A stretch of 64,000 nt of DNA, from positions 124,001 to 188,000 of the forward strand of contig JAEKDP010000007.1 of assembly GCA_016521575.1 (NCBI GenBank). The letters run 5' to 3'. The notes below the pieces were generated by a model. It did not search any database, was not told the origin of the DNA, and saw only the letters and a list, made by a program, of their open reading frames with translations. A program made the position numbers and the translations under genes. Positions within the stretch are counted from its first letter, which is position 1. Every line of letters starts with the position of its first letter. Origin of the DNA: Rhodobacteraceae bacterium F11138 (GTDB lineage Bacteria; Pseudomonadota; Alphaproteobacteria; Rhodobacterales; Rhodobacteraceae). This document shows positions 9,958-18,523 of this stretch, piece by piece.

Positions 9958-10683
9958 ATGCAGGTGCAGGGGGACGAATTCTATATCGCGATTGCGCTGG
10001 CCACCCTGGCCGGGGCGTCGATCCCCATCGGCGCGGCCTTGTCCACCTTTGATCGCTTTTTGCCGGGATGGCTGAAAGAGGAATTCCGCCATACCGTTGT
10101 CGCCTTTGGCGGCGGTGCGCTGTTGTCTGCCGTGGCGCTGGTTCTGGTCCCCGAAGGCAGCGCGCGGCTGGCCGGCGGTCCGGCGCTGCTGTGGTTCGCG
10201 CTGGGGGGCGTGGTGTTTTTCTGCATTGACCGCGCGCTTGCGGCCCGGGGCGGACATGCGGCGCAATTCCTGGCGATGATGTTGGATTATGTGCCCGAAG
10301 CGATGGCCTTGGGGGCCTTGCTTGCCGACAACCTGTCTCTGGCGATCCTGATGGCGGTGCTGATCGCCCTGCAGAACCTGCCCGAAGGGTTCAACGCGTT
10401 CCGCGAGATGGCCCAGGCCGGTGGCGCGTCGCGCGGCAGGCTATTGGTGCTCTTTCTGTTGATGGTGCCGGTCGGCCCCTTGGCGGCGCATCTGGGCCGG
10501 ACCTATCTGGTGGACGCTCCCGGACTGCTGGGGGCGGTGATGATGTTCGCCAGCGGCGGAATATTGTACCTGTTGTTCGAAGATGTCGCGCCGCAGGTGC
10601 CGCTAGAGCATCACTGGGCACCCCCTCTGGGGGCGGTGGGCGGATTTGCGCTGGGTCTGGCGGGTCATTTGATGTTGCCGTGA
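9958..10683 (+). CDS. ZIP-family-like metal transporter
   Basis: A 241-residue polytopic membrane protein with about seven hydrophobic segments. Two repeated motifs, DYVPEAMALGALL (around residue 110) and LQNLPEGFNAFREM (around residue 140), correspond to the metal-binding segments four and five of ZIP transporters (usually HN-PEG), although the first histidine is replaced by Asp. A divalent-cation uptake role is therefore likely but the metal is unknown. It begins 21 bases after sdhB and may be read through from the sdh operon. Iron supply for the iron-sulfur and heme proteins upstream is a tempting but untested link. Confidence 0.75.
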   Translation: MQVQGDEFYIAIALATLAGASIPIGAALSTFDRFLPGWLKEEFRHTVVAFGGGALLSAVALVLVPEGSARLAGGPALLWFALGGVVFFCIDRALAARGGHAAQFLAMMLDYVPEAMALGALLADNLSLAILMAVLIALQNLPEGFNAFREMAQAGGASRGRLLVLFLLMVPVGPLAAHLGRTYLVDAPGLLGAVMMFASGGILYLLFEDVAPQVPLEHHWAPPLGAVGGFALGLAGHLMLP

Positions 10684-10801
10684 GATATTCGAACAGTGAC
10701 CTCAGGTAACGTATCGCGAAAAAATCCGCTCTGCGGGTGCGAAATGAGCGGGGCTGTACTATCTTGTGCGTGGGGAGGGAGAACAACCCTCGGAGAAATC
10801 C

Positions 10802-10969
10802 ATGACCACCCTGATAGAATTGCCCGCCGTCAAAGCCCGCAAAGCTGTTGAAGCTCTGGAACTGGCCTATGCCTATTATACGCCGCAATCGTCTTCGGGC
10901 GACGCACTCAAGACTGGCAAGACTGAGAAGACTGGGGCCGAGTATTACGAATACGTCCCGGCGGCCTGA
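10802..10969 (+). CDS. Small tyrosine-rich protein of unknown function
   Basis: A 55-residue protein starting MTTLIELPAVKARKAVEALE, with a GGAGAAA ribosome-binding site five bases before the ATG; the frame upstream of that lacks a site. The first half is an amphipathic helix; the second half is polar with several tyrosines (AYAYYTPQ and EYYEYVPAA at the very end). I do not recognise a function. It is followed 42 bases later by another small gene. The 118 bases before it include an imperfect hairpin (CCGCT...AGCGG near 10727-10752) but no clear promoter. Confidence 0.65.
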   Translation: MTTLIELPAVKARKAVEALELAYAYYTPQSSSGDALKTGKTEKTGAEYYEYVPAA

Positions 10970-11011
10970 TGCCCGCGATTCCATTTGCACGCGGACCAGC
11001 GGGGTGGCGCA

Positions 11012-11227
11012 ATGCTGATCCTGCTGGTGCCTTTGGGGATCGCCCTGCTGATCTGGGTCTATTGGCATAACCGGCACAGTACGTTGACCCGCAATTGCCG
11101 CTGGCGCGCCAATCGTGCAACCGCACCGGGTTGGTATGTCTGTGTCAGCTGCGGCGGGAAGATGCAGACCGATGACGGGGCGCCTCCGCGCGTTTGCGTG
11201 GCGGGTCAGCCACCCGATTCCGAATGA
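11012..11227 (+). CDS. Small membrane protein with Cys motif
   Basis: The 71-residue product starts MLILLVPLGIALLIWVYWHN, a single membrane segment, followed by a basic stretch (RHSTLTRNCRWRANR) and then WYVCVSCGGKMQTDDGAPPRVC, where a CxxC pair and a third Cys near the end suggest a small metal-binding knuckle. The ATG at 11012 is preferred over 10985 because it places the membrane segment at the N-terminus and follows a GGGGTGG run. I cannot assign a function. Topology would place the Cys motif on the cytoplasmic side because the residues after the helix are basic. Confidence 0.6.
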   Translation: MLILLVPLGIALLIWVYWHNRHSTLTRNCRWRANRATAPGWYVCVSCGGKMQTDDGAPPRVCVAGQPPDSE

Positions 11228-11389
11228 GTCGTGTGCCGGTCCAGAGCCCGGTCGATTTCCTGAGCGGGCGATGACACCGCGCAGCCGGGCTTTGGCGTGA
11301 TCCGATCCTGCAAGGAAGAGGCGGGCAGGGGGCTTTCCCTGTCTGACATTCTGGCGCACTGTCGGGCGAAACCAAACGGAGTGCGCCAG

Positions 11390-12238
11390 ATGTCATTTGA
11401 TCCTCCCGCCGATGCCGAAGCCCGCCGTGCCGTCGCGCCGGTCATCTGTTATCCCAACGACACGCTGCCCCAGCCGGATCTGGCGTTGTATGCAAGGGCG
11501 CGGGCGGATGCGATCAAGACCGGGGAAATCGTCGTGCCACCGCGTGATGCGGCCTGTTTCACGCTTCCGGCCGGGCATTTCTTTCGGATCACCTCGGTCG
11601 AAGGGCCGCAGGTGGGCGATCTGAACCTGTGGAACGCGCAGGATCTGTCGGAACGCTTTTATTCCGGCAAGACCCGGGCACTGCATGGCACCCATCTGAC
11701 CACCGGCCAGCGCATGTGGAGCAGTTTTCCGGCCCTGCGCCCGATGGCCACCATCGTGGCCGATACGCTGGACTGGTACGGCAAGGACGCTTTTGGCGGT
11801 TCGGTCCATGACGTGATCGGAACCCGATGCGATCCGTATGCCGGCAATCTGTTGTCCGGCGGGCAATATCACTACTGTTGTCATTCCAACCTGACCCGCG
11901 CCCTGGCCGATTACACGGGCCTGTCCCTGGCCGAGGCGGAACCGCATGTGCATGATGTGTTGAACGTGTTCATGTGCACCGGTTTCACGCGGAACACCGG
12001 GCAGTATTTCATGAAGGCCAGCCCGGTGCGCCCCGGCGACTATCTTGAAGCTTTTGCCGAAATCGATCTGCTGGGCGCGCTCAGTGCCTGTCCCGGGGGC
12101 GATTGTGGCGCGCAGCATTCCAGCGACACGGCATCCTGCCATCCGCTGCGAATCGAACTGTTCGCCCCGCCCGCCGAAGCATTGGCGGGGTGGTCCAGTC
12201 CGGCGCCCAACGGGTATGACCGTTCGCATGGGGCCTGA
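11390..12238 (+). CDS. DUF1989 (urea carboxylase-associated) family protein
   Basis: A 282-residue protein with the DUF1989 pattern: PAGHFFRITSVEGPQVGDLN near residue 60, RCDPYAGNLLSGGQYHYCCH, then VNVFM-like LNVFMCTGFTRNTGQYF. Family members sit in urea and nitrogen-metabolism clusters in other bacteria, and some appear to bind a metal or small amide, but no urea carboxylase gene is present here. The C-terminal part is unusually rich in Cys (ACPGGDCGAQHSSDTASC). The ATG at 11390 follows CGGAG; a longer frame from 11297 lacks a site. It converges on deoD with a 54-base gap. Function is inferred only from family. Confidence 0.75.
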   Translation: MSFDPPADAEARRAVAPVICYPNDTLPQPDLALYARARADAIKTGEIVVPPRDAACFTLPAGHFFRITSVEGPQVGDLNLWNAQDLSERFYSGKTRALHGTHLTTGQRMWSSFPALRPMATIVADTLDWYGKDAFGGSVHDVIGTRCDPYAGNLLSGGQYHYCCHSNLTRALADYTGLSLAEAEPHVHDVLNVFMCTGFTRNTGQYFMKASPVRPGDYLEAFAEIDLLGALSACPGGDCGAQHSSDTASCHPLRIELFAPPAEALAGWSSPAPNGYDRSHGA

Positions 12239-12292
12239 AACGCCCACGGACATGCGCGCATGCGTTTCTGAGCCATCGCCCCGGGTTGGAAA

Positions 12293-13000
12293 TCAGGCGT
12301 CGAACGCGGCGCGCAATGCAATGTCGACCATATCGCCAAAGCTGGTTTCGCGCTGATCAGGGGGCAAGGCCTCACCGGTCAGCAGGTGATCCGAAACCGT
12401 CAGGACGGCAAGCGCGCGACGCCCATGCCGGGCCGCCAAGGTATAGAGTTCGGCGGCCTCCATCTCGACCCCCAATATGCCATGGCGCACCATCTGTTCA
12501 TTCAGATCGGGCCGCTCGTCGTAAAATACATCCGACGAATAGATGCCCCCGATATGGGTTTTTGTGCCCTTCCGGGTTGCCGCCGCGACCGCTGCCTGCA
12601 AAAGGGACCAATCCGCGCAGGGGGCGAAATTGAGTTCCTTGAAAATGCCGCGGGACGGTGTCGTCACGGTGCTGGCTGTCATGGCAATGATCACATCGCG
12701 AACCGCGACGTGATCCTGCATTCCACCGCATGAGCCAATTCGAACCAGCGTTTTCGCATCATAGTCCCGGATCAGTTCGTTGACATAGATCGAAAGCGAC
12801 GGCATTCCCATGCCGCTGCCCTGAATGGTGACCCGGTGTCCGTTCCAGGTGCCGGTATATCCCAGCATCCCGCGGACTTCGTTCACCAGCGTCACATCAT
12901 TCAGGAACGATTCCGCCGCCCATTTCGCACGATACGGATCGCCCGGCAACAAAACGGTTTCCGCGATGTCACCCGGTTTGGCACCGATATGAATTGTCAT
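12293..13000 (-). CDS. deoD: Purine-nucleoside phosphorylase (DeoD type)
   Basis: DeoD cleaves purine (deoxy)nucleosides with phosphate to the free base and (deoxy)ribose 1-phosphate, in nucleoside salvage. The 235 residues begin [27 protein letters not shown], the hexameric PNP signature with the phosphate-binding loop. [17 protein letters not shown] and [14 protein letters not shown] (ribose and base site) and the catalytic SDHLLTGE near the end are present. It stands alone, 18 bases after the H-NS-like gene on the same strand. The BMP-type importer at 24-29 kb, which in other bacteria can carry nucleosides, would be a plausible supplier. Confidence 0.95.
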   Translation of the reverse strand: MTIHIGAKPGDIAETVLLPGDPYRAKWAAESFLNDVTLVNEVRGMLGYTGTWNGHRVTIQGSGMGMPSLSIYVNELIRDYDAKTLVRIGSCGGMQDHVAVRDVIIAMTASTVTTPSRGIFKELNFAPCADWSLLQAAVAAATRKGTKTHIGGIYSSDVFYDERPDLNEQMVRHGILGVEMEAAELYTLAARHGRRALAVLTVSDHLLTGEALPPDQRETSFGDMVDIALRAAFDA

Positions 13001-13018
13001 TCCGGGTCTCCGGTAAAC

Positions 13019-13342
13019 TCAGATTTTCAACGATGACAGATCAGCGCCATTTGCAATTGCATCGTGAACCCATTTCGGTTTTCTGCCGCGCCCCGACCAG
13101 GTTTGGTCCGGATTTTCGGGATTTCTGTATTTCGGAGCGGATTTCGGTGCTTTTCCCGCGCCGCGGCCCATTTTATCGCTGAGCAGCTCTTCCAGAGAAA
13201 ACCCGTATTCTGCCGCGGCGTTTTCAGCGGCTTTCAAAGCATCCCTGCGTTCACGGACTTCGGCATCGCGCAAGGCTTTGTCTATATCCTGCTTGAGCAC
13301 CACCAGCTCCTTGCGTTGCAGAGATTTGAGATCGATCGCCAT
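13019..13342 (-). CDS. H-NS-family nucleoid-associated regulator (HvrA-like)
   Basis: A 107-residue histone-like DNA-binding protein. The N-terminal 60 residues form a coiled coil used for oligomerisation (LKSLQRKELVVLKQDIDKALRDAE). The C-terminal part has KYRNPENPDQTWSGRGRKPK, the H-NS/HvrA DNA-binding motif with the RGR hook that enters the minor groove. Such proteins bind AT-rich DNA and modulate many promoters; in Rhodobacter the relative HvrA affects photosynthesis and nitrogen genes. It lies upstream of deoD with 18 bases between, possibly co-transcribed. Confidence 0.92.
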   Translation of the reverse strand: MAIDLKSLQRKELVVLKQDIDKALRDAEVRERRDALKAAENAAAEYGFSLEELLSDKMGRGAGKAPKSAPKYRNPENPDQTWSGRGRKPKWVHDAIANGADLSSLKI

Positions 13343-13449
13343 GTTTATACCCCACTATTTGAATTGACGAGTCAGCGTGAACTCGCCGCATCGCAGAATA
13401 GCGGGGATTGCAGGATTGTCAGTGGTGTTTTCCGGATTTCGCGAAAAAT

Positions 13450-15417
13450 TTATTGCGCGGCAATTTCGCCCGGATCGGCCAGTGTCACGATATCCATCAT
13501 GATCGTATTCAATTCAAAGTTTTTGGGCGTGTAGATTTTTGAAACACCCAGGTCCAACAACCTGCGGGCGTCATCGTCCGGGATAATTCCCCCGACAACA
13601 ACGGGAACTTGTATGGGGGCAGCTTTATTGATGCGGGCCATCAAATCTTCGACCAGGGGAATGTGGCTGCCTGAAAGGATCGACAGCCCGATGACATGCG
13701 CGCCTTCGGAAATGGCTTTGGCAACGATCTCCTCTGGGGTCAGACGTATGCCTTCATAGGTAATATCCATGCCGCAATCGCGGGCGCGGAATGCGATTTG
13801 CTCCGCTCCGTTGGAATGGCCGTCCAGCCCCGGTTTGCCGACCAGGAATTTCAGGCGGCGGCCCAGTTTATCGCTGACAGCGTCGACCGCGTCACGGATT
13901 TCATCCAGACCCTCGGTCTTGTTGGAGGCAGACCCGGAAACGCCGGTCGGTCCCCGATAGGTGCCGAAAACCTGACGCATCTGTTCGGCCCATTCCCCGG
14001 TGGTGACGCCGGCCCTGGCGGCGGCAATAGACGGTTCCATCACATTTGCACCGCTGGAGGCGGCATCGCGCAGGGCTTTCAAAGCCGTTGCGACAGCGGC
14101 CTCGTCGCGTTGATTGCGCCAGCTGTTCAGCCGCTCGATCTGTTCCTGTTCGACCGCCGGGTCGACGACCATGATGCCGCCGTCTTCGCTCATCAAGGGG
14201 GAGGGTTCGGTGGTGGTGAACTTGTTCACGCCAACGACGGTGGTTTGCCCGGCTTCAATGCGGTTCAACCGTTCGGCATTGGACTCCACGAGACGGGATT
14301 TCATGTACTCAATGGCCGAGATTGCGCCGCCCATGCTGTCGAGGTTGGCCAATTCGGCCCGGGCACCCGTCTTGAGTTCAGCCACCTTGGCATCCACGGC
14401 AGGGTTGTTGTCGAACAGATCGTCAAACTCCAGCAAGTCGGTTTCATAGGCCAGAATCTGTTGCATCCGCATCGACCATTGCTGGTCCCAGGGGCGCGGC
14501 AGGCCCAATGCTTCGTTCCAGGCGGGCAATTGCACGGCGCGGGCGCGGGCATTCTTGGACAGGGTCACGGCAAGCATCTCGATCAGGATGCGGTACACGT
14601 TGTTTTCCGGCTGCTGCTCGGTCAATCCCAGTGAATTGACCTGAACCCCATACCGGAAGCGTCGCATCTTCGGGTCGCTCACCCCATATCGCGTTTCACA
14701 GATTTCATCCCAGAGATCGACAAAGGCGCGCATCTTGCACATTTCAGTCACAAACCGGATGCCCGCATTCACGAAAAACGAGATCCGGCCGACCAGTGCC
14801 GGGAAATCCCTGGCCGGCACACGCGGCCGCAGTTCATCCAAGACCGCAATTGCCGTCGCCAGCGCAAAGGCCAGTTCCTGTTCCGGGGTCGCACCGGCCT
14901 CTTGCAGATGATAGGAACATACGTTCATCGGGTTCCACTTCGGCACGTTCTCATAGCAGTATTCGGCCACATCCGCGATCATCCTGAGGGATGGCTTGGG
15001 CGGACAGACATAGGTGCCGCGGCTCAGATACTCCTTGATCAGGTCGTTCTGAACCGTGCCTTGCAGCTTGCTGATATCGGCACCCTGTTCTTCGGCAACT
15101 GCGATGTAAAGGGCCAACAGCCACGGGGCGGTGGCATTGATCGTCATCGACGTGTTCATTTGTTCCAGCGGGATCTGGTCAAACAGCGCCCGCATGTCGC
15201 CCAGGTGACAGACCGGCACACCCACCTTGCCGACTTCGCCACGCGCCAGCACATGATCGCTGTCATAGCCGGTCTGGGTGGGCAGATCGAAAGCAACGGA
15301 CAGACCGGTCTGGCCTTTTGCCAGGTTGCCGCGATACAGCGCGTTGCTGGCCTGAGCGGTGGAATGACCGGCATATGTCCGGATCAACCAGGGACGGTCC
15401 TTGGGGGGCTGTGTCAT
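13450..15417 (-). CDS. ecm: Ethylmalonyl-CoA mutase
   Basis: Ecm (MeaA) is the adenosylcobalamin-dependent mutase that converts (2R)-ethylmalonyl-CoA to (2S)-methylsuccinyl-CoA in the ethylmalonyl-CoA pathway. The 655-residue protein is shorter than methylmalonyl-CoA mutase, as expected for Ecm. The N-terminal barrel has GLSVAFDLPTQTGYDSDH and MNTSMTINATAPW; the C-terminal cobalamin domain has GLDGHSNGAEQ, with Asp532, His534 and Gly537 forming the DxHxxG base-off motif. The alternative, a plain methylmalonyl-CoA mutase, is less likely because ccr is 1.7 kb away and the length fits. It diverges from the acyltransferase-ccr block. Confidence 0.93.
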   Translation of the reverse strand: MTQPPKDRPWLIRTYAGHSTAQASNALYRGNLAKGQTGLSVAFDLPTQTGYDSDHVLARGEVGKVGVPVCHLGDMRALFDQIPLEQMNTSMTINATAPWLLALYIAVAEEQGADISKLQGTVQNDLIKEYLSRGTYVCPPKPSLRMIADVAEYCYENVPKWNPMNVCSYHLQEAGATPEQELAFALATAIAVLDELRPRVPARDFPALVGRISFFVNAGIRFVTEMCKMRAFVDLWDEICETRYGVSDPKMRRFRYGVQVNSLGLTEQQPENNVYRILIEMLAVTLSKNARARAVQLPAWNEALGLPRPWDQQWSMRMQQILAYETDLLEFDDLFDNNPAVDAKVAELKTGARAELANLDSMGGAISAIEYMKSRLVESNAERLNRIEAGQTTVVGVNKFTTTEPSPLMSEDGGIMVVDPAVEQEQIERLNSWRNQRDEAAVATALKALRDAASSGANVMEPSIAAARAGVTTGEWAEQMRQVFGTYRGPTGVSGSASNKTEGLDEIRDAVDAVSDKLGRRLKFLVGKPGLDGHSNGAEQIAFRARDCGMDITYEGIRLTPEEIVAKAISEGAHVIGLSILSGSHIPLVEDLMARINKAAPIQVPVVVGGIIPDDDARRLLDLGVSKIYTPKNFELNTIMMDIVTLADPGEIAAQ

Positions 15418-15562
15418 GTCAGGCCTCGCGAGTCATCTGGGCAATAAAATTACGTCATGAATGTCTAAATAGAAATTTTCAACCCATGTCAATTCGCTGC
15501 GTCGCGGCATTCAACGGATCGAAAACATTGTGACCCGCTGCTTTTGCTGTCAGGTTGTGGGC

Positions 15563-16975
15563 ATGACGCAAACTGTGGAAATGCCTGTCTGGCTGCTGGT
15601 TCTGATCCTAGGGCTTGCGTTGATCGCGGCGCTGGACAAGGTGATGATCCCGTCTGTCCGCTGGTTTTTCCGTCGTCGGCTGGAACGGGTCGTGGCGCGG
15701 GTGAATCAGCGTCTGGATCGTCCGATCCAACCGTTCAAGCTGGCCCGAAGATATGACATGATCCAGCGGTTGATCTATGATCCGATGGTCAGTCAGGCGG
15801 TCAGCGACCACGCGCGCGCCCAGGGCATTCCCGAGAGCGTCGCATTTGAAGAAGCCGGTCGCTATGCCCGCGAGATCGTGCCGTCATTCTCGGCCTCGGC
15901 CTATTTCGGTTTCGCGATCCGGGCGGCGAAGCTCCTGTCAAATGCGTTGTACCGCGTGCGCCTTGGCTATCAGGACGAAGCCGGGCTCAAGGCGATCGAC
16001 CCCGATGCCACGGTCGTGTTCGTGATGAACCATCGCAGCAACATGGACTATGTTCTGGTGACCTATCTGGCTGCGGAGCGATCGGCGCTGTCCTATGCCG
16101 TGGGGGAATGGGCGCAGGTCTGGCCGCTGAGCGGGCTGATCCGCGCGATGGGGGCCTATTTCATCCGGCGCAAATCGCGCAATGAACTGTATCGCAGGGT
16201 TCTGGCCCGATATGTCGGTCTGGCAACCGCGGCGGGTGTCACGCAAGCCATGTTTCCCGAGGGCGGGCTCAGCCAGTCCGGCGCGCTCATGCAGCCCAAG
16301 CTGGGCCTGTTGAAATATATTGTCGATGATTTCGACCCCGAAGGCCGGGATGTGATTTTTGTGCCGGTCGGTCTGAATTACGATCGGGTTCTGGAAGACC
16401 GCATTCTGGTGGCGGCGTCCAAAGATCCCCGGGGGCGGTTCAAGGCCCGTATCGGCGTTGTCGCCGGAAAAGCCACCAAGCAGATCTGGCTGCGCCTTAC
16501 AGGGCGGTACCATCGGTTTGGCTATGCGGCGGTCAGTTTCGGCAAGCCGGTTTCGCTGCGGGCGGTTGCCGCCACGGTCGAGGGGAACCCCACGGTGCCG
16601 CTGGCGCGGATGCTGATCGGGGAAATCGGCTCGATCGTTCCGATCTTGCCTGTCCCCTTGGTCGCGTGGCTGATCGTGCAACATGGACCAAGGACCCGTG
16701 CAGAGCTGGTGGCAGGGTTTTCCGACGTCCTGGACAGGTTTCCGGCAGCGCATTTCCACCTGCCGCGCGGCACCAGCGCATACGCGGTCGAAGTGGGCAC
16801 CCGTCAGTTGCTGGAACGCAAGGTCCTGAAAATGGAAGGCGAGCGCCTGGTCCCGCAGGAGGATCAGGTGGAGATCCTGCGCTTTTATGCCAATTCGATC
16901 CGTCATCTGCTGCAAGAGCCGACGCCGCACGATTCTGCAGAAGCAAAATACCTTTCTGCGACTGCTGGGTCATAA
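15563..16975 (+). CDS. PlsB-like glycerol-3-phosphate/lysophosphatidate acyltransferase
   Basis: A 470-residue membrane-anchored acyltransferase. After an N-terminal membrane segment (VWLLVLILGLALIAALDKV) it shows the four PlsB blocks in order: NHRSNMDYVLV (His-x4-Asp catalytic motif), GAYFIRRKSRNELY, MFPEGGLSQSGALM and IFVPVGLNYDRVLE, and a PlsB-like tail LRFYANSIRHLL. It would acylate glycerol 3-phosphate or a lysophospholipid in membrane lipid synthesis. It is shorter than E. coli PlsB (about 800 residues). The ATG at 15563 is preferred; GTG at 15530 is an in-frame alternative. It sits between ecm and ccr, 107 bases before ccr. Confidence 0.85.
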   Translation: MTQTVEMPVWLLVLILGLALIAALDKVMIPSVRWFFRRRLERVVARVNQRLDRPIQPFKLARRYDMIQRLIYDPMVSQAVSDHARAQGIPESVAFEEAGRYAREIVPSFSASAYFGFAIRAAKLLSNALYRVRLGYQDEAGLKAIDPDATVVFVMNHRSNMDYVLVTYLAAERSALSYAVGEWAQVWPLSGLIRAMGAYFIRRKSRNELYRRVLARYVGLATAAGVTQAMFPEGGLSQSGALMQPKLGLLKYIVDDFDPEGRDVIFVPVGLNYDRVLEDRILVAASKDPRGRFKARIGVVAGKATKQIWLRLTGRYHRFGYAAVSFGKPVSLRAVAATVEGNPTVPLARMLIGEIGSIVPILPVPLVAWLIVQHGPRTRAELVAGFSDVLDRFPAAHFHLPRGTSAYAVEVGTRQLLERKVLKMEGERLVPQEDQVEILRFYANSIRHLLQEPTPHDSAEAKYLSATAGS

Positions 16976-17000
16976 AATTACTTTTCAATACGCGATTTGG

Positions 17001-17063
17001 GTTGCAATGTTGCGCGATGATTTTTATTCCCATGGGGTATTCGCGATTCTGCGTTGCGGCAAC
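17001..17063. promoter_or_regulatory. TTGC/GCAA palindromes upstream of ccr
   Basis: The 107 bases before ccr contain TTGCAA at 17002-17007, directly followed by TGTTGCGCG, and a perfect palindrome GTTGC-G-GCAAC at 17053-17063, 20 bases before the start codon. Repeated TTGC/GCAA half-sites are typical of operators of short-chain fatty acid and propionyl-CoA pathway regulators in Rhodobacter relatives (PccR/RamB-like), so autoregulation of acetate assimilation is plausible. The binding protein is inference. Confidence 0.4.
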
Positions 17064-17082
17064 ACAAACACAGGAGGCCAAT

Positions 17083-18369
17083 ATGGCTTTGGACACCAAC
17101 GGCGACATTGCCCCCTACGAGGCACCTGAAAAGGAGCTGTATGAAATCGGCGAATTGCCCCCCATGGGGTATGTGCCCAAGCAGATGTACGCCTGGGCCA
17201 TTCGCAAGGAACGCCATGGTGAGCCCGACAGCGCCATGCTGCAGGAAGTCGTGGAGGTGCCGAAACTGGACAGTCACGATGTTCTCGTTCTGGTGATGGC
17301 AGCGGGTGTGAACTACAATGGTGTCTGGGCCGCCCTTGGCAAACCGATCAGCCCCTTTGACGGCCACAAGCAGCCCTATCACATCGCCGGGTCCGACGCG
17401 GCCGGAATCGTCTGGGCCGTCGGCGACAAGGTCAAACGCTGGAAGATCGGTGACGAAGTCGTGGTGCATTGCAACCAGGACGACGGCGACGACGAGGAAT
17501 GCAACGGCGGCGACCCGATGTATTCACCAAGCCAGCGAATCTGGGGGTACGAAACTCCGGACGGGTCATTCAGCCAGTTCACCCGGGTTCAGGCGCAGCA
17601 GCTGATGCCGCGCCCCAGGCATCTGACCTGGGAAGAGGCGGCGTGTTACACGCTGACCCTGGCGACGGCCTATCGCATGTTGTTCGGCCATGAACCGCAC
17701 GATCTGAAACCCGGGCAGAATGTGCTGGTCTGGGGCGCGTCCGGTGGTCTGGGGTCCTATGCGATCCAGTTGATCAATACCGCCGGAGCCAATGCCATCG
17801 GGGTCATTTCCGACGAAAGCAAACGCGATTTCGTCATGGAACTGGGGGCCAAGGGCGTGATCAACCGCCGCGACTTCAAATGTTGGGGGCAGTTGCCGAC
17901 AGTCAACACGCCGGAATACAACGAATGGCTGAAAGAAGCGCGCAAGTTTGGCAAGGCGATCTGGGATATCACCGGCAAAGGCGTGAATGTCGATATGGTG
18001 TTCGAGCATCCCGGCGAGGCGACCTTTCCGGTCTCGACGCTGGTTGTCAAAAAGGGCGGTATGGTCGTGATCTGCGCCGGCACCTCTGGGTTCAACCTGA
18101 CATTCGACGTGCGATATATGTGGATGCACCAGAAGCGTTTGCAGGGAAGCCATTTCGCGCATCTCAAGCAGGCGAGCGCGGCCAACAAACTGATGCTTGA
18201 GCGGCGACTGGATCCTTGCATGTCCGAAGTGTTCTCCTGGGCCGACCTGCCCGAGGCGCATATGAAGATGATGCGCAACGAGCACAAGCCCGGCAACATG
18301 TCCGTGTTGGTGCAATCGCCCAAGACAGGTCTTCGCACCATAGAAGAGGTTCTGCACGCAGGAACCTGA
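17083..18369 (+). CDS. ccrA: Crotonyl-CoA carboxylase/reductase
   Basis: Ccr reductively carboxylates crotonyl-CoA with CO2 and NADPH to (2S)-ethylmalonyl-CoA, the defining reaction of the ethylmalonyl-CoA pathway. The 428-residue protein is a medium-chain dehydrogenase/reductase: GroES-like N-terminal half with AAGVNYNGVWAALGKPI, then a Rossmann fold with VLVWGASGGLGSYAIQLINTAG. PYHIAGSDAAGIVWAVG and the distinctive HCNQDDGDDEECNGGDPMYS insert are Ccr-specific. The ATG at 17083 follows AGGAGG. It is followed by a strong terminator, so it closes the transcript. Ecm lies divergently 3.3 kb upstream. Confidence 0.96.
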   Translation: MALDTNGDIAPYEAPEKELYEIGELPPMGYVPKQMYAWAIRKERHGEPDSAMLQEVVEVPKLDSHDVLVLVMAAGVNYNGVWAALGKPISPFDGHKQPYHIAGSDAAGIVWAVGDKVKRWKIGDEVVVHCNQDDGDDEECNGGDPMYSPSQRIWGYETPDGSFSQFTRVQAQQLMPRPRHLTWEEAACYTLTLATAYRMLFGHEPHDLKPGQNVLVWGASGGLGSYAIQLINTAGANAIGVISDESKRDFVMELGAKGVINRRDFKCWGQLPTVNTPEYNEWLKEARKFGKAIWDITGKGVNVDMVFEHPGEATFPVSTLVVKKGGMVVICAGTSGFNLTFDVRYMWMHQKRLQGSHFAHLKQASAANKLMLERRLDPCMSEVFSWADLPEAHMKMMRNEHKPGNMSVLVQSPKTGLRTIEEVLHAGT

Positions 18370-18402
18370 AGTCTTTGTTAAGACCTCCGAGAGCAGACTG
18401 AG

Positions 18403-18440
18403 AACGCCCGCGAATCACTTCACCGTGTCGCGGGCGTTTT
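18403..18440 (+). terminator. Rho-independent terminator after ccr
   Basis: AACGCCCGCGA at 18403-18413 pairs perfectly with TCGCGGGCGTT at 18428-18438 (11-base stem, 14-base loop) and is followed by TT. It lies 34 bases after the ccr stop and ends the ccr transcript. The T-tract is short. Confidence 0.8.
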
Positions 18441-18462
18441 GGCGCGATTATGCCGAATCTTT

Positions 18463-18500
18463 AAAAACAGTGGCTTGCGATCGGCGCCCTCACTGTTTTT
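18463..18500. terminator. Second hairpin, possibly a bidirectional terminator
   Basis: AAAAACAGTG at 18463-18472 pairs perfectly with CACTGTTTTT at 18491-18500 around an 18-base loop. The A-run and T-run at the ends give the U-tract of a terminator in either direction. It insulates ccr from the lux module; a regulatory-site role cannot be excluded. Confidence 0.65.
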
Positions 18501-18523
18501 GGGGAGTGGAAACCAGCGAATTT

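Noticed and set aside
13437-13446. TTTCGCGAAA palindrome between ecm and the H-NS-like gene
   Set aside because: It is a perfect ten-base palindrome but short, without loop or repeats nearby, and adjoins an A/T stretch. It could be chance; not enough to call a site.
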